In this document: positions 45,035 to 54,098 of the stretch, in pieces
Layout: each line of letters opens with the position of its first letter
Position numbering within the stretch: position 1 is the first letter of the stretch
Assembly: GCF_036039175.1 (NCBI RefSeq)
Contig: NZ_JAYXKP010000001.1
Coordinates: 186,001 to 250,000, forward strand
DNA length: 64,000 nucleotides
DNA from: Marinilactibacillus sp036039175
GTDB taxonomy: Bacteria; Bacillota; Bacilli; Lactobacillales; Carnobacteriaceae_A
Reading direction: 5' to 3'
Translations under genes and position numbers: made by a program
Notes under the pieces: generated by a model
Told to the model about the DNA's origin: nothing
Database searches by the model: none
What the model saw: only the letters and a program-made list of their open reading frames with translations

Positions 45035-46142
45035 CGGTCAAATGTCACAAGAAGAAATTGATGCATTGTTAAATGGCACAGGTCCAGTTGATACGGCTGT
45101 AGCGGAAGAAGAAACAGCCCCTGTTGACCATAGTATTCCACAAGAAACAAAAGACATATTAGGAGAAGTTGGAAATATCTCTATGTCTCAAGCTGCTACG
45201 ACACTTTCTCAATTATTAAATCGTACGATTAAAATCACGACACCCGTTGTTTCTGGTGTTACGTTAAAACAGATTATTGATGAATGTGAAGTACCAAAAG
45301 TCGTTACAACAATTGGATTTAAAGAAGGTTTAGTTGGAAACAACGTCTTAATGATTGACGTTGAAGATGCGGTCATTATTGCGGATCTTATGATGGGCAA
45401 TGATGGTAAAAATGTCGAAGGTAAAGAATTCACTGAATTGGAATTAAGTGCAGTTGCAGAAGCGATGAACCAGATGATGGGTTCGGCGTCTACTGCAATG
45501 GCAACGATGTTTAGTAAAAAGATCGATATCTTACCACCAAGTGTTGAAGTATGGCAAAGTCCAGAAGAAGCAACTCTTGAGAATATCACGGACGAAAGTA
45601 CGATTTGTAAAATTTCTTTCCAGCTAAGTGTAGAAGGTCTATTGGATAGCGAAATTATGCAGATTCTTCCTTTGGAAACGGCCAATGAAATCGTTGAAAT
45701 CATGCTTGGTGATGAAGCAGAGGTTGTTCAAGGTCGTGAGCAAGAAGAAATGGTTAATGAAACACCAGCGCCAGCTAGTGCACCTGTTGCACCCGCTCCT
45801 GAAGCGCCCAAACCTCAGGAATCTGTCAATGTACAAAAACCGAAATTCCAAGATCTAGAACAAACTGGAGCAAAATCTTCTCCGAGGAATCTTGATTTAA
45901 TTATGGATGTACCGCTAGATTTCAGTGTTGTCTTAGGTAAAAGTAAGAAAACGATCAAAGACATTTTGTCACTAGGTACAGGTTCAGTTGTTGAGTTAGA
46001 TAAGATGACAGATGAACCACTTGAGATTTATGTGAATGGTAAACTGATTGCAGAAGGCGAAGTTGTTGTTATCAACGAAAGCTTTGGTATCAGAATTACA
46101 AACATTTTAAGTAAAGAACAACGCATTACACATTTAAATTAA
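45027..46142 (+). CDS. fliY: Motor switch phosphatase FliY (FliN type)
   Basis: A 371-residue switch component that also dephosphorylates CheY, typical of Bacilli. The N-terminus repeats the FliM-like CheY-binding peptide (MSQEEIDALLNG). Two CheC-type motifs follow (GNISMSQAATTLSQLL and SAVAEAMNQMMGSAST), then a Pro/Ala/Glu-rich linker at about 240-275 and the C-terminal SpoA/FliN domain (VPLDFSVVLGKSKKTIKDIL). GGGAGGAGAG precedes the ATG. The unit ends at the terminator after the gene. Confidence 0.95.
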   Translation: MSSGQMSQEEIDALLNGTGPVDTAVAEEETAPVDHSIPQETKDILGEVGNISMSQAATTLSQLLNRTIKITTPVVSGVTLKQIIDECEVPKVVTTIGFKEGLVGNNVLMIDVEDAVIIADLMMGNDGKNVEGKEFTELELSAVAEAMNQMMGSASTAMATMFSKKIDILPPSVEVWQSPEEATLENITDESTICKISFQLSVEGLLDSEIMQILPLETANEIVEIMLGDEAEVVQGREQEEMVNETPAPASAPVAPAPEAPKPQESVNVQKPKFQDLEQTGAKSSPRNLDLIMDVPLDFSVVLGKSKKTIKDILSLGTGSVVELDKMTDEPLEIYVNGKLIAEGEVVVINESFGIRITNILSKEQRITHLN

Positions 46143-46156
46143 TCATTTGGCTAGAG

Positions 46157-46184
46157 GACACGAACTCGTTTCGTGTCTTTTTTT
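46157..46184 (+). terminator. Terminator after fliY
   Basis: GACACGAA pairs with TTCGTGTC around a five-base loop, followed by seven T. Confidence 0.9.
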
Positions 46185-46249
46185 GTCCACTTTAAACCTG
46201 TAGACTTTTAAGCTATACTATTTAAGTTGAATAGTTAAATAAATAGACT

Positions 46250-46275
46250 TAATAATCTTAAATGCCTACCGATAA
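46250..46275 (+). promoter_or_regulatory. Sigma-D promoter of the flgM operon
   Basis: TAAT (46250-46253), a 14-bp spacer and ACCGATAA (46268-46275) resemble sigma-D promoters. Control of the anti-sigma gene flgM by its own sigma factor is usual. Confidence 0.6.
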
Positions 46276-46356
46276 TAAGTAATGTATAAAACTCTTATAG
46301 GAGTTTATTAACTAGAAATTAAAAACCTAACTAAAATAATCTTAAAAGAGGCGATC

Positions 46357-46644
46357 ATGATGAAAATTAATAACCAACATAAAAGCTATTTAAACGCTGT
46401 GAATCAAACAAAATCAGGGCAAACTTCAAAACAAACAAAAACTGAAGAGACATCTAAAAACCAGTCACCCGTTCAAGTGAATATCTCAAAAGAAGCGCAA
46501 GCACTGCATGATGCTGACAAAACAGTTTTTTCTGAAAGAGTAGAGTCTATTAAAGCAGCTATTCAAAATGGAGATTACGAAGTAGATGCTAGCAAAATTT
46601 CTTCAGAACTTGTTCGCACGATTCAGTCACAAAAGGAGCAATAA
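46357..46644 (+). CDS. flgM: Anti-sigma-D factor FlgM
   Basis: A 95-residue largely unfolded protein that holds the flagellar sigma factor until the hook is complete. The family pattern is visible: a polar N-terminal half, VQVNISKEAQAL, and the sigma-binding C-terminus (RVESIKAAIQNGDYEVDASKISSELV). AAAGAGG precedes two adjacent ATGs; the first is listed. It leads the flgM-flgN-flgK-flgL operon. Confidence 0.92.
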   Translation: MMKINNQHKSYLNAVNQTKSGQTSKQTKTEETSKNQSPVQVNISKEAQALHDADKTVFSERVESIKAAIQNGDYEVDASKISSELVRTIQSQKEQ

Positions 46645-46647
46645 ACA

Positions 46648-47013
46648 ATGTCTAAAACAGAACAAGTTTTAGCTAAGATGTTTAAACTAAAAGAAGTGTT
46701 AGTTGAAGAACGAGCAGTTTTGATTCAGAACGATGGTGAAAAACTGCTTGAACTTATTTCAACCAAAGAAGAAATCATGCTTAGCTTGGCGGATTTCAAC
46801 GAAGACGAAATCGATGTTGATCAGCTAGCGGTAGTCACTGGTGAAATTAAAGAGTTACAAGAAACGAACTTGATGTTAACAGAACAATCAATGAGTTTTA
46901 CGGAACAATTAATTTCAAGTATTCAAAAAAATGTGACAAAGAAAAATACTTATTCAAAAACAGGGACATTCGAGAAATCAGGACAGACTGCATTTCTAGA
47001 CCAGTCTTTATAA
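46648..47013 (+). CDS. flgN: FlgN-type chaperone for hook-filament junction proteins
   Basis: A 121-residue helical, charged protein (LAKMFKLKEVLVEERAVLI..., with coiled-coil heptads to about 95). It sits between flgM and flgK, the fixed place of flgN, whose product escorts FlgK and FlgL to the export gate. Sequence alone is weakly diagnostic; position carries the call. AAAGGAG lies at the end of flgM. Confidence 0.85.
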   Translation: MSKTEQVLAKMFKLKEVLVEERAVLIQNDGEKLLELISTKEEIMLSLADFNEDEIDVDQLAVVTGEIKELQETNLMLTEQSMSFTEQLISSIQKNVTKKNTYSKTGTFEKSGQTAFLDQSL

Positions 47014-47026
47014 GGAGTACATACAG

Positions 47027-48514
47027 ATGTCAGGATTATTCGGTACATTAAATACCGCAACAAGTGGATTAAAAGCTCAGCAAAATGCCTTACAGACAAT
47101 TGGACATAACGTATCTAACATCAATACACCTGGTTATTCAAGGCAGCGTGTAAATTTACAAACAAATATTGCTCAACAGCTACCTGGCATTGGTCAAGTT
47201 GGTACAGGGGTTCAAGTTGGTAGTATTTCACGCATGCAAGATCAATTTATTAATAATCAATTAATGAATGGTTATTCTACAACAGCAAAACATCAGTCAC
47301 TTTCTGACACAATCGGTCAATTAGAAGCGACTTTTAATGAACCTTCTTCTACAGGACTTGCGAACCAGATTTCAGAAGTCTTTAACGCTTGGACTTATTT
47401 AGGGTCAAACCCAGAACAAGCTGCTTCGAAAACGATGTTAGTTCAAACTAGTGAAACTTTTGTTGATACAGTGAAGCATATGTCTAACGCTATGGATGCT
47501 TTAAAAAGAGATACGATTCAAGGTTTAGACAAGTCAGCAGTTGATGCAAATTCGACCTTGAAACAATTGGAAGACTTGAATCAGCAAATCTGGCAAGCTT
47601 CCGTTAGAGGATACGCGCCTAATGATTTACTAGATACTCAAGATCAATTGGTTAATAAATTGGCTAGTCAAGGGAACGTTACCATTGAAAGAGATAAGTA
47701 TAACCGTGTAGCTGTTTCAATGGACGGTCAGAATGTATTAGATGCAAATTCTCGTAAAGAGATTATGGCGGTTACAAGTTTGAATGAAGATGGACAGTCG
47801 GTATTATCGGATGGATCCGTACTTGATGGTGCAGCTGAAGTTGGACAATTTGTAGTCAAAGCAGGCGCAGATAATTCAACGACTTATACACCGATTAATT
47901 TAGAATCTGGTGCAGTAAAAGGAACGCAAGAAGCATTAGCAGTTATCGGTGATATGCAAAAAGATTTGGATGAATTTGTCTTTAGTTTTGCATCAGCCGT
48001 GAATACGATTCATAGCAATGGTGGAGAAGGTAGAGCATTCTTTACTGTTTCTGCAGAAAATGCTTCTTCAAGTATTCAAGTTAATCAAGAACTTAGAAAC
48101 GATAATAATCTAGTTGTAACTGGTAAAGATATGGATAATAGAATTGCTGGAGACGGTTCAAGGGCTCAATTGATTTCCAGTCTTAAAAACACACCAATTC
48201 CTAGTGGTTCTGATTGGTATAAATCAGATACGATGACGATTGACAACGGTGGAAAAGGATCAACTCTCTTCAGTAAATATAACGGTATGGTCACCAACAT
48301 GGGAATCATTAAGCAGCAATCAGATAATATGTTGGATACTCAAGAAGGTTTGATGGCTTTGCTTGAACAGCGACGTGATTCTGTATCTGGTGTTGATATC
48401 AATGATGAAGTGGTTGATATGATCAAATATTCAAGTGCTTTCCAAGCGAATTCAAGAGTTCTACAGACCTTATCAGATATGCTGGATACTTTGATTAACC
48501 GAACTGGGGTGTAA
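47027..48514 (+). CDS. flgK: Hook-filament junction protein FlgK
   Basis: A 495-residue rod/hook-family protein. The N-terminus shows the signature FGTLNTATSGLKAQQNALQT with NVSNINTPGYSRQRV. The C-terminus SGVDINDEVVDMIKYSSAFQ is equally typical and forms the D0 coiled coil. TAAGGAG precedes the ATG. Length is within the usual 450-550. Confidence 0.96.
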   Translation: MSGLFGTLNTATSGLKAQQNALQTIGHNVSNINTPGYSRQRVNLQTNIAQQLPGIGQVGTGVQVGSISRMQDQFINNQLMNGYSTTAKHQSLSDTIGQLEATFNEPSSTGLANQISEVFNAWTYLGSNPEQAASKTMLVQTSETFVDTVKHMSNAMDALKRDTIQGLDKSAVDANSTLKQLEDLNQQIWQASVRGYAPNDLLDTQDQLVNKLASQGNVTIERDKYNRVAVSMDGQNVLDANSRKEIMAVTSLNEDGQSVLSDGSVLDGAAEVGQFVVKAGADNSTTYTPINLESGAVKGTQEALAVIGDMQKDLDEFVFSFASAVNTIHSNGGEGRAFFTVSAENASSSIQVNQELRNDNNLVVTGKDMDNRIAGDGSRAQLISSLKNTPIPSGSDWYKSDTMTIDNGGKGSTLFSKYNGMVTNMGIIKQQSDNMLDTQEGLMALLEQRRDSVSGVDINDEVVDMIKYSSAFQANSRVLQTLSDMLDTLINRTGV

Positions 48515-48517
48515 TAA

Positions 48518-49432
48518 ATGAGAATAACCAATTCTTTAATGTCCAAAAACTTTATGCGTAACTTAAACAATAATATGTCAAATGTTTATAAATATCAGGA
48601 ACAGCTATCAACAATGCAACAAGTTAGTCGACCAAGTGATGATCCATTGAAGGTTTCAAAAGTATTGGACCTGAACAATGAAATCAAACAAAATGATGAG
48701 TATAAGACAACCATCAATGATTCTATTGATTTTACTAATGTTCAAGATTCAGCATTAGCTAATGCTACGACTTCTATTCAGAGAATCTATACCTTAACAC
48801 AACAAGCAGCTAATGGAACTTATAATGAACAAGACCGCCAGGCCATAAAATCCGAAGTAGAAAGTGAAGTAGATACTTTACTGGATTCTTTGAATACAAG
48901 TTTCGGTGGAAAATATATTTTCGCTGGAAATAATACAACAACAAAGCCATTCGCAAAAGAATTAGATGAAGAAGGAAATTTCTTGAATGTAAGCTATCAA
49001 GGCACATCAGACAATACTACAAAAGAAATCGCTCGTGGTGTTACAGTCGAATTGAAAACGGATGGAACGACTTTAATGAATCAGCAAGAAGATGGAACAG
49101 ATTTAGGATCTTTCTTTAATGAGTTATTAGTTGCGCTTGATGAGAATGATACAGATAAATTAGGTGGAAAATTACTGAACAGTGTCGATGAACAAATGAA
49201 TAATATCGTCAACCTCCGTACTAATATTGGTGCGACTCAAAACCGTTTGGTTGCAGCAAAAGACCGAAACGAATCTGAGTATATTAATTTAAAAACGACG
49301 TATTCTAATACTCAAGATATTGACTTGGCAGAAACATATATGAAATACTCCATGGAGATGGTTTCTTATGAAGCTTCTTTACAGATGGGTACGAAAATTC
49401 TACAAAATAATCTACTTGATTATATTAGATAG
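48518..49432 (+). CDS. flgL: Hook-filament junction protein FlgL
   Basis: A 304-residue flagellin-like junction protein joining FlgK to the filament. The N-terminus RITNSLMSKNFMRNLNNN and the PSDDPLKVSKVL motif are typical; the C-terminus (MEMVSYEASLQMGTKIL) resembles the flagellin D0 end. It starts three bases after flgK and ends at a strong terminator. Confidence 0.94.
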   Translation: MRITNSLMSKNFMRNLNNNMSNVYKYQEQLSTMQQVSRPSDDPLKVSKVLDLNNEIKQNDEYKTTINDSIDFTNVQDSALANATTSIQRIYTLTQQAANGTYNEQDRQAIKSEVESEVDTLLDSLNTSFGGKYIFAGNNTTTKPFAKELDEEGNFLNVSYQGTSDNTTKEIARGVTVELKTDGTTLMNQQEDGTDLGSFFNELLVALDENDTDKLGGKLLNSVDEQMNNIVNLRTNIGATQNRLVAAKDRNESEYINLKTTYSNTQDIDLAETYMKYSMEMVSYEASLQMGTKILQNNLLDYIR

Positions 49433-49440
49433 ACTCGATA

Positions 49441-49474
49441 AAACTACTCAACGAAAAGTTGAGTAGTTTTTTTA
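49441..49474 (+). terminator. Terminator after flgL
   Basis: AAACTACTCAAC pairs perfectly with GTTGAGTAGTTT around GAAAA, then a T tract. Confidence 0.95.
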
Positions 49475-49495
49475 TTTTATTTTACTTTTTAGGGT

Positions 49496-49521
49496 TAACA
49501 TTATTTACAACCTTCCGATAC
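49496..49521 (+). promoter_or_regulatory. Sigma-D promoter of the flagellin gene
   Basis: TAAC (49496-49499), a 14-bp spacer and TCCGATAC (49514-49521) resemble a sigma-D promoter, placed about 60 bp before the flagellin start. Confidence 0.6.
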
Positions 49522-49582
49522 TATAATTAGAAGGCGATAACGTCTTACAAAACAAACACACAAAACATTGGAGGAAATTAAC

Positions 49583-50398
49583 ATGCGTATTAATACTAAC
49601 ACTGCAGCGATGAATACATACTCTCGCTTAACTCAAGCAAACGGATCAAAAGCTAACTCTTTAGCTAAACTATCTTCAGGTCTTAGAATCAACAAAGCCG
49701 GTGACGATGCTGCTGGACTTTCAATCTCAGAAAAAATGAAAAATCAAATTTCTGGTTTATCTCAAGCTACTCGTAACGCTCAAGATGGGATTTCACTTAT
49801 CCAAACTGCAGAAGGTGGATTAAATGAAACTCACTCTATCCTAAACCGTATGCGTGATTTGACAGTACAAGCTGCAAATGATACTAACTCAGTAAAAGAC
49901 AGAGAAGCTATTGATTTAGAAATCACACAATTAACAGAAGAAATCGGACGTATCTCAAGCGACACAAAATTCAATGGTCAACAATTATTAGGTGGAGCAG
50001 TTACTGATCTTAACATTCAGATTGGTGCGAACAGTGATGACACAGCTCTTACAGTTTCAACGATTGATGCTTCAGCGTCTGCACTAGGGATTGATGCATT
50101 AGCAGTTGATTCAGCAGAGAATGCTAAATTAGCTACAACTTCTTTAGATGCAGCTATTCAAACAGTATCTGATGCACGTGCAACTTTTGGAGCTCAACAA
50201 AACCGTTTAGATCACACAATCAACAACTTGACTACTACTAAAGAAAACTTATCAGAAGCTAACTCACGTATCCGTGACGTTGATATGGCTGAAGAAATGA
50301 TGAGCTTTACTAAATCTAACATCCTTTCTCAAGCTTCAACTGCGATGCTTGCTCAAGCTAACCAAATGCCTCAAGGCGTTCTACAACTATTGGGTTAA
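49583..50398 (+). CDS. hag: Flagellin
   Basis: The filament subunit, 271 residues. It has only the conserved D0/D1 ends: N-terminal MRINTNTAAMNTYSRL...LSSGLRINKAGDDAAGL and C-terminal SRIRDVDMAEEMMSFTK...GVLQLLG, with a very short variable middle at about 140-190. GGAGG precedes ATG 49583; an earlier in-frame TTG at 49568 is not a start. It is followed at once by a terminator, so it is monocistronic and probably highly expressed. fliW and csrA, often next to hag in Bacilli, are absent here. Confidence 0.97.
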   Translation: MRINTNTAAMNTYSRLTQANGSKANSLAKLSSGLRINKAGDDAAGLSISEKMKNQISGLSQATRNAQDGISLIQTAEGGLNETHSILNRMRDLTVQAANDTNSVKDREAIDLEITQLTEEIGRISSDTKFNGQQLLGGAVTDLNIQIGANSDDTALTVSTIDASASALGIDALAVDSAENAKLATTSLDAAIQTVSDARATFGAQQNRLDHTINNLTTTKENLSEANSRIRDVDMAEEMMSFTKSNILSQASTAMLAQANQMPQGVLQLLG

Positions 50399-50427
50399 TC
50401 TTAATAGAACAGCTAGATTTAATATGG

Positions 50428-50462
50428 AACCGGAGCTGGTTTTCCAGCTTCGGTTTTGTTTT
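50428..50462 (+). terminator. Terminator after flagellin
   Basis: AACCGGAGCTGG pairs with CCAGCTTCGGTT (one G-T pair) around TTTT, followed by a T-rich tail. Confidence 0.9.
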
Positions 50463-50539
50463 TACATATTGTAGTAAACTTATCCTAATTCTTATGAATT
50501 AGAATAAAGCTTTCTTAATTGACTATAGGAGCTGTGATG

Positions 50540-50932
50540 ATGAATCAGCGTATCCATTCACAAAATACGATTAAAACTATCGATAGAGTTTTACAACATA
50601 GTAAAAGTACGATATCCTTATACGGGGATTCTTATGTAGAACCCATTCAACCCGTTAGAGAAGTTAGAAGAACTGATCAGCAAGAAAATATCGTCAAAAA
50701 GCCACCTACTGAGAGAGAAATTAATCAATGGATTCTCGAAGCTGAAGATGTGATGCAGCGGGTTAATACACAACTTTCGTTTAGAAAGCATGATGGTACT
50801 GGTCGTACTTTAGTTGAACTAGTTGATATTAATACGAAAGAAGTTCTGCGTGAAATTCCACCTGAAAAAATGTTGGATATTATTGCGGGTATTTGGGAAT
50901 GGTCTGGACTTATTGTAGATAGAATGGAGTGA
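50540..50932 (+). CDS. flaG: FlaG family protein
   Basis: A 130-residue protein whose C-terminal part (LSFRKHDGTGRTLVELVDINTKEVLREIPPEKML) is the FlaG domain, placed before fliD as in many Bacilli. FlaG affects filament length in some species; its mechanism is unclear. AGGAG (50527-50531) fits ATG 50540, with ATG 50537 the alternative. The N-terminal 50 residues are polar and not conserved. Start of the flaG-fliD-fliT-fliS group. Confidence 0.88.
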   Translation: MNQRIHSQNTIKTIDRVLQHSKSTISLYGDSYVEPIQPVREVRRTDQQENIVKKPPTEREINQWILEAEDVMQRVNTQLSFRKHDGTGRTLVELVDINTKEVLREIPPEKMLDIIAGIWEWSGLIVDRME

Positions 50933-50936
50933 TCAA

Positions 50937-52391
50937 ATGAGTGCAATGAATATTATGGGTACATACTCTGGTATTGATATGGCTACAGTCGAACAATTGA
51001 TTCAAGCAGAATCCTCTCGAGGCGTTCGTTTTACGAATCAAAAAGATACTTATCAGAAACAACAAACTGCCTGGAAAGATGTCAATGGTCGTCTAGATAA
51101 TCTCTATACAAAATTAGATAATTTGAAGAAACCAGATACTTTTAATTCCAAAATGGTTTCAGTTTCTAGTGATAAAAACATTTCAGCCACTGCCAAGAGT
51201 ACAGCAACTACTGGGGAATATGAGTTAAAAGTCTTACAGTTGGCTACTAGTACACGTATAACTGGTGGGGAGCTCAGCATTAACTCACTTAATGATGAAA
51301 TGAATATTGAAAGTAATCTAGTCATTGATTCTGGCATACCTGTTGAAGGTACTGAATATAGTGTAGATGGAAAACCTTTAACTACTGTTCAGTTCGAAGT
51401 CGAGATCAATGCTGAAGATACCCTGAAAGATATACGTGATAAAATTAATGCTGAAACAGACAAATCAAAAGTAAAAGCTAGTATAGTAGATAATCGATTA
51501 ATTTTAACGCATGTTGATTCGGGTGAGAAGTCTTTGTCCGTTAGTGGTGGAGCAGCTTCTTCTTTAGGTCTTGAAGATGGGAAATTCACTTTTACAGAAG
51601 GGAAAAAAGCATTATTTGAAATAGATGGTCTTTCTATTGAGAAAGACAGCAACACCATCACTGATGTATTAGATGGTGTTACGCTGAATCTCCAAAAAGT
51701 TCACGGTGTTGATGAGTCAGATAAAATTTCAATCACGAATAATACAGATAAAGCTGCGGAAACGATGCAGGAACTAGTCGATCAATATAATTCGTTGAAT
51801 TCGTTTATTGACCAGCAGACTTCTGTTGGTGACCCTTCTGCCGATAACAACAAGACAGGTACTTTAGTTGGAGACAGTTCTTTAACGAGACTGCAATCTA
51901 GTCTAAGAAATATGTTCACTAGAAATATGGACACTTCTTCAGAATCAATCAACAATCTACAAGACTTAGGTGTAGAAATCGATCGTTATGGAAAAGCATC
52001 TTTTAACAAAGAAAAATTTGTTGAAACTCTTGAAAAAAATCCTAATGATGTTGAGAAATTCTTCCATGATTCAGAAATGATCACTACTACAGGTTTAGAT
52101 GCTGAAGGCCTAGAAACCACGAAAACTGAAACGAAATTAAGTGGATTCGCTAACTCTACACGTTCTTTAGTAAATGAATATATTTCAAGCTCATCAGGAA
52201 TCATCAAAACAAAAAATGATACGTATGATCGTTTGATTAAAGATGTGAATCAGCGTATAGAGACTTTTAATGCACGTATTGCAACTAAGCGTGAGCAGTA
52301 TATTAAACAATTTACAGCTTTAGATACGGCAATGATGCAAGCTGAATCTCAGCTTCAGTTTATGATGGGACAAATGGGCAGTAATGAGTAG
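50937..52391 (+). CDS. fliD: Filament cap protein FliD
   Basis: A 484-residue cap on which flagellin polymerises. The N-terminus has the family start (GTYSGIDMATVEQLIQAE, then KDTYQKQQTAWKDVNGRL), and the C-terminus is a coiled coil (about 425-475, RIETFNARIATKREQYIKQF) ending ALDTAMMQAESQLQFM. GGAGTGATC lies before the ATG, four bases after flaG. Confidence 0.95.
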   Translation: MSAMNIMGTYSGIDMATVEQLIQAESSRGVRFTNQKDTYQKQQTAWKDVNGRLDNLYTKLDNLKKPDTFNSKMVSVSSDKNISATAKSTATTGEYELKVLQLATSTRITGGELSINSLNDEMNIESNLVIDSGIPVEGTEYSVDGKPLTTVQFEVEINAEDTLKDIRDKINAETDKSKVKASIVDNRLILTHVDSGEKSLSVSGGAASSLGLEDGKFTFTEGKKALFEIDGLSIEKDSNTITDVLDGVTLNLQKVHGVDESDKISITNNTDKAAETMQELVDQYNSLNSFIDQQTSVGDPSADNNKTGTLVGDSSLTRLQSSLRNMFTRNMDTSSESINNLQDLGVEIDRYGKASFNKEKFVETLEKNPNDVEKFFHDSEMITTTGLDAEGLETTKTETKLSGFANSTRSLVNEYISSSSGIIKTKNDTYDRLIKDVNQRIETFNARIATKREQYIKQFTALDTAMMQAESQLQFMMGQMGSNE

Positions 52392-52411
52392 TAACAGTGA
52401 AAGGAAATGAC

Positions 52412-52774
52412 ATGGTAATACAAAGTCAATTATTGCAAAAGAAAAAAGCAATACTTTTAAATATGTATAATGCTTATGAATCGTTTAATGAAACCGTTGA
52501 TTCTGCAACTTCTGTTCTCTCCGAAGTAGAAGAGTTGATTCAAGAAATGAATACAGTGGATAAACAACTTTCTCCATCAGAAATCCAGTCTTTTTCTGAT
52601 AGCTATCAGGATGTCTGGAAAGAAGTGATTCTTAAACATAAGGAACTCATTCAATTAATTGAAAATGAGAGTCAATCAGTTAAAGGCCAGATGAGCCAAA
52701 TGAATAAGAAAAATCAGATGATTGATGGATATATGGATCAGAATCAGTCAATGTTTCTGGATAGACAGGCTTAA
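52412..52774 (+). CDS. FliT-like flagellar chaperone
   Basis: A 120-residue, fully helical, acidic protein lying between fliD and fliS, where Bacilli carry FliT, the chaperone of FliD. No strongly diagnostic motif is seen, so the name rests on position, size and helical content. AAAGGA fits ATG 52412 better than the in-frame GTG at 52397. Confidence 0.7.
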   Translation: MVIQSQLLQKKKAILLNMYNAYESFNETVDSATSVLSEVEELIQEMNTVDKQLSPSEIQSFSDSYQDVWKEVILKHKELIQLIENESQSVKGQMSQMNKKNQMIDGYMDQNQSMFLDRQA

Positions 52775-52795
52775 TAGTAGACAAGGGGTATGAAC

Positions 52796-53161
52796 ATGGG
52801 GTACGGTAATGCATCAAACGTTTACAAAACAAATCAAATTCAAACAGCCTCTCCAAAGCAATTAGTTGTTTTGCTTTATGAAGGTGCGATCAAAAATATT
52901 CGACTAGCTGAACTAGCTCTAGAAAACAAAGATAATGAAAAGATCAATCGTCATCTGATCAAAGCACAAGATATTATAGCAGAATTATTAAATTCCTTGA
53001 ATCATCAAGGCGGAGAAAACCACATAGCTAGTGAACTTGAAACTCTTTATGAGTATTTACTGAATGAATTGCTCCAGGCGAATCTGAAAAAAGATTCTGA
53101 TAAAATGAGTGGAGCTAGATCAATATTAAGTGAATTACTAGAAGCGTGGGCCAGCATTTAA
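52796..53161 (+). CDS. fliS: Flagellin export chaperone FliS
   Basis: A 121-residue helical chaperone that keeps flagellin unfolded for export. The family start NVYKTNQIQTASPKQLVVLLYEGAI is clear, as is the C-terminal helix ending in EAWASI. AAGGGG fits ATG 52796 rather than 52790, which is too close. A terminator hairpin overlaps the stop codon. Confidence 0.93.
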   Translation: MGYGNASNVYKTNQIQTASPKQLVVLLYEGAIKNIRLAELALENKDNEKINRHLIKAQDIIAELLNSLNHQGGENHIASELETLYEYLLNELLQANLKKDSDKMSGARSILSELLEAWASI

Positions 53162-53176
53162 ATGCTGGTCTTTTTC
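53149..53176 (+). terminator. Terminator overlapping the fliS stop
   Basis: A perfect 18-bp palindrome, CCAGCATTTAAATGCTGG (53151-53168), is followed by TCTTTTTC. Confidence 0.8.
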
Positions 53177-53699
53177 TTTGTGTAACCGCCTTACCTCTGA
53201 TTTTAGAAAAATGTATAAAAATTAACAAAAATATTACCTATTATAAATGAATATTTTACATTACTGACAATATAAAATATATGTAAAAAACCGTTTATAA
53301 GATAACAATATCAATCTAAAGCCAATGAAACCGATTGTATATATCTGTTCACAAAACTGTCATTTGTTTACTTAATGACAAATTTTATGTTCTATAAGTG
53401 GTTGACATTGTAATCAAGTTAACTACTTGAACACTTAACCAGTGTATCTGGTTTGAAGTATTCATTGATACAATAGGGATTAGCCAACATTCGGGTTTTG
53501 ACACTGTTGAGAAAAGTGTTATCTCGAATTAAAGGTTTCAGTCAAATGTTCACAATTACGAATCAAATAAAAATATCTCAAAAAAATTAAGATTGAAACT
53601 TTTTCATGACTAAATTACACTTATGTTAGATGAATATTTAAACAAAATATTAATTTTATACATAAATCAAATACAGCAATAGGTAATGGGGGAATCCTA
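53177..53699 (+). promoter_or_regulatory. Long AT-rich leader region before flgB with inverted repeats
   Basis: No open frame with a start signal is visible in 520 bp. Three perfect inverted repeats stand out: TGTCATT-N9-AATGACA (53358-53380), TCAAGT-N5-ACTTGA (53414-53430) and AACCAG-N5-CTGGTT (53437-53453). An extended -10, TGATACAAT (53466-53474), and TTGACA-N16-TATCTC (53498-53525) are promoter candidates for the flgB operon; another TTGACA is at 53402. No sigma-D pattern with correct spacing was found, so the operon is probably driven by sigma-A plus a regulator. Confidence 0.5.
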
Positions 53700-54077
53700 G
53701 TGGACTATAAAAATATTTCTTTATTAAACAGAGCGTTGGATGCTACAAATCTTAGACAAGAAACGGTGTCTAGTAATATAGCAAATGTTAACACTCCTGG
53801 TTATAAAGCGAAGCGCGTAGAATTTGAATCTGTTCTTCAACAAGCAATGAACGGTACCGGGCTCAGAAAAACCAATGAACGTCACTTTGGGATAACGAGT
53901 CATAATGATGTTACTGCAAAAGTTAAAGCACAAGAAGGTAACCGAGTAGCAGAGAATGGCAATAATGTAGCCATCGATACAGAGATGGCTGAATTAGCTG
54001 CAAACTCGATTCACTATCAGGCTCTCGTATCTCAAACAAGTGCACAATACAATATGCTTAGATCTGTATTAAGATAA
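53700..54077 (+). CDS. flgB: Flagellar basal-body rod protein FlgB
   Basis: A 125-residue proximal rod protein: LLNRALDATNLRQETVSSNIANVNTPGYKAKRVEF has the rod signature NxANxxTPGYKA, and the C-terminus (AELAANSIHYQALV) is the family end. GTG start with GGGGGA upstream. First gene of the long basal-body/export operon that runs to the right edge. Confidence 0.96.
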   Translation: MDYKNISLLNRALDATNLRQETVSSNIANVNTPGYKAKRVEFESVLQQAMNGTGLRKTNERHFGITSHNDVTAKVKAQEGNRVAENGNNVAIDTEMAELAANSIHYQALVSQTSAQYNMLRSVLR

Positions 54078-54098
54078 TAGAAGGAGTTTGAGTTATCG

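Noticed and set aside
45209..45703. Long minus-strand open frame (164 codons) opposite fliY
   Set aside because: It mirrors the codon pattern of fliY, has low-complexity Ile/Ser/Thr-rich translation, no ribosome binding site and no family features.
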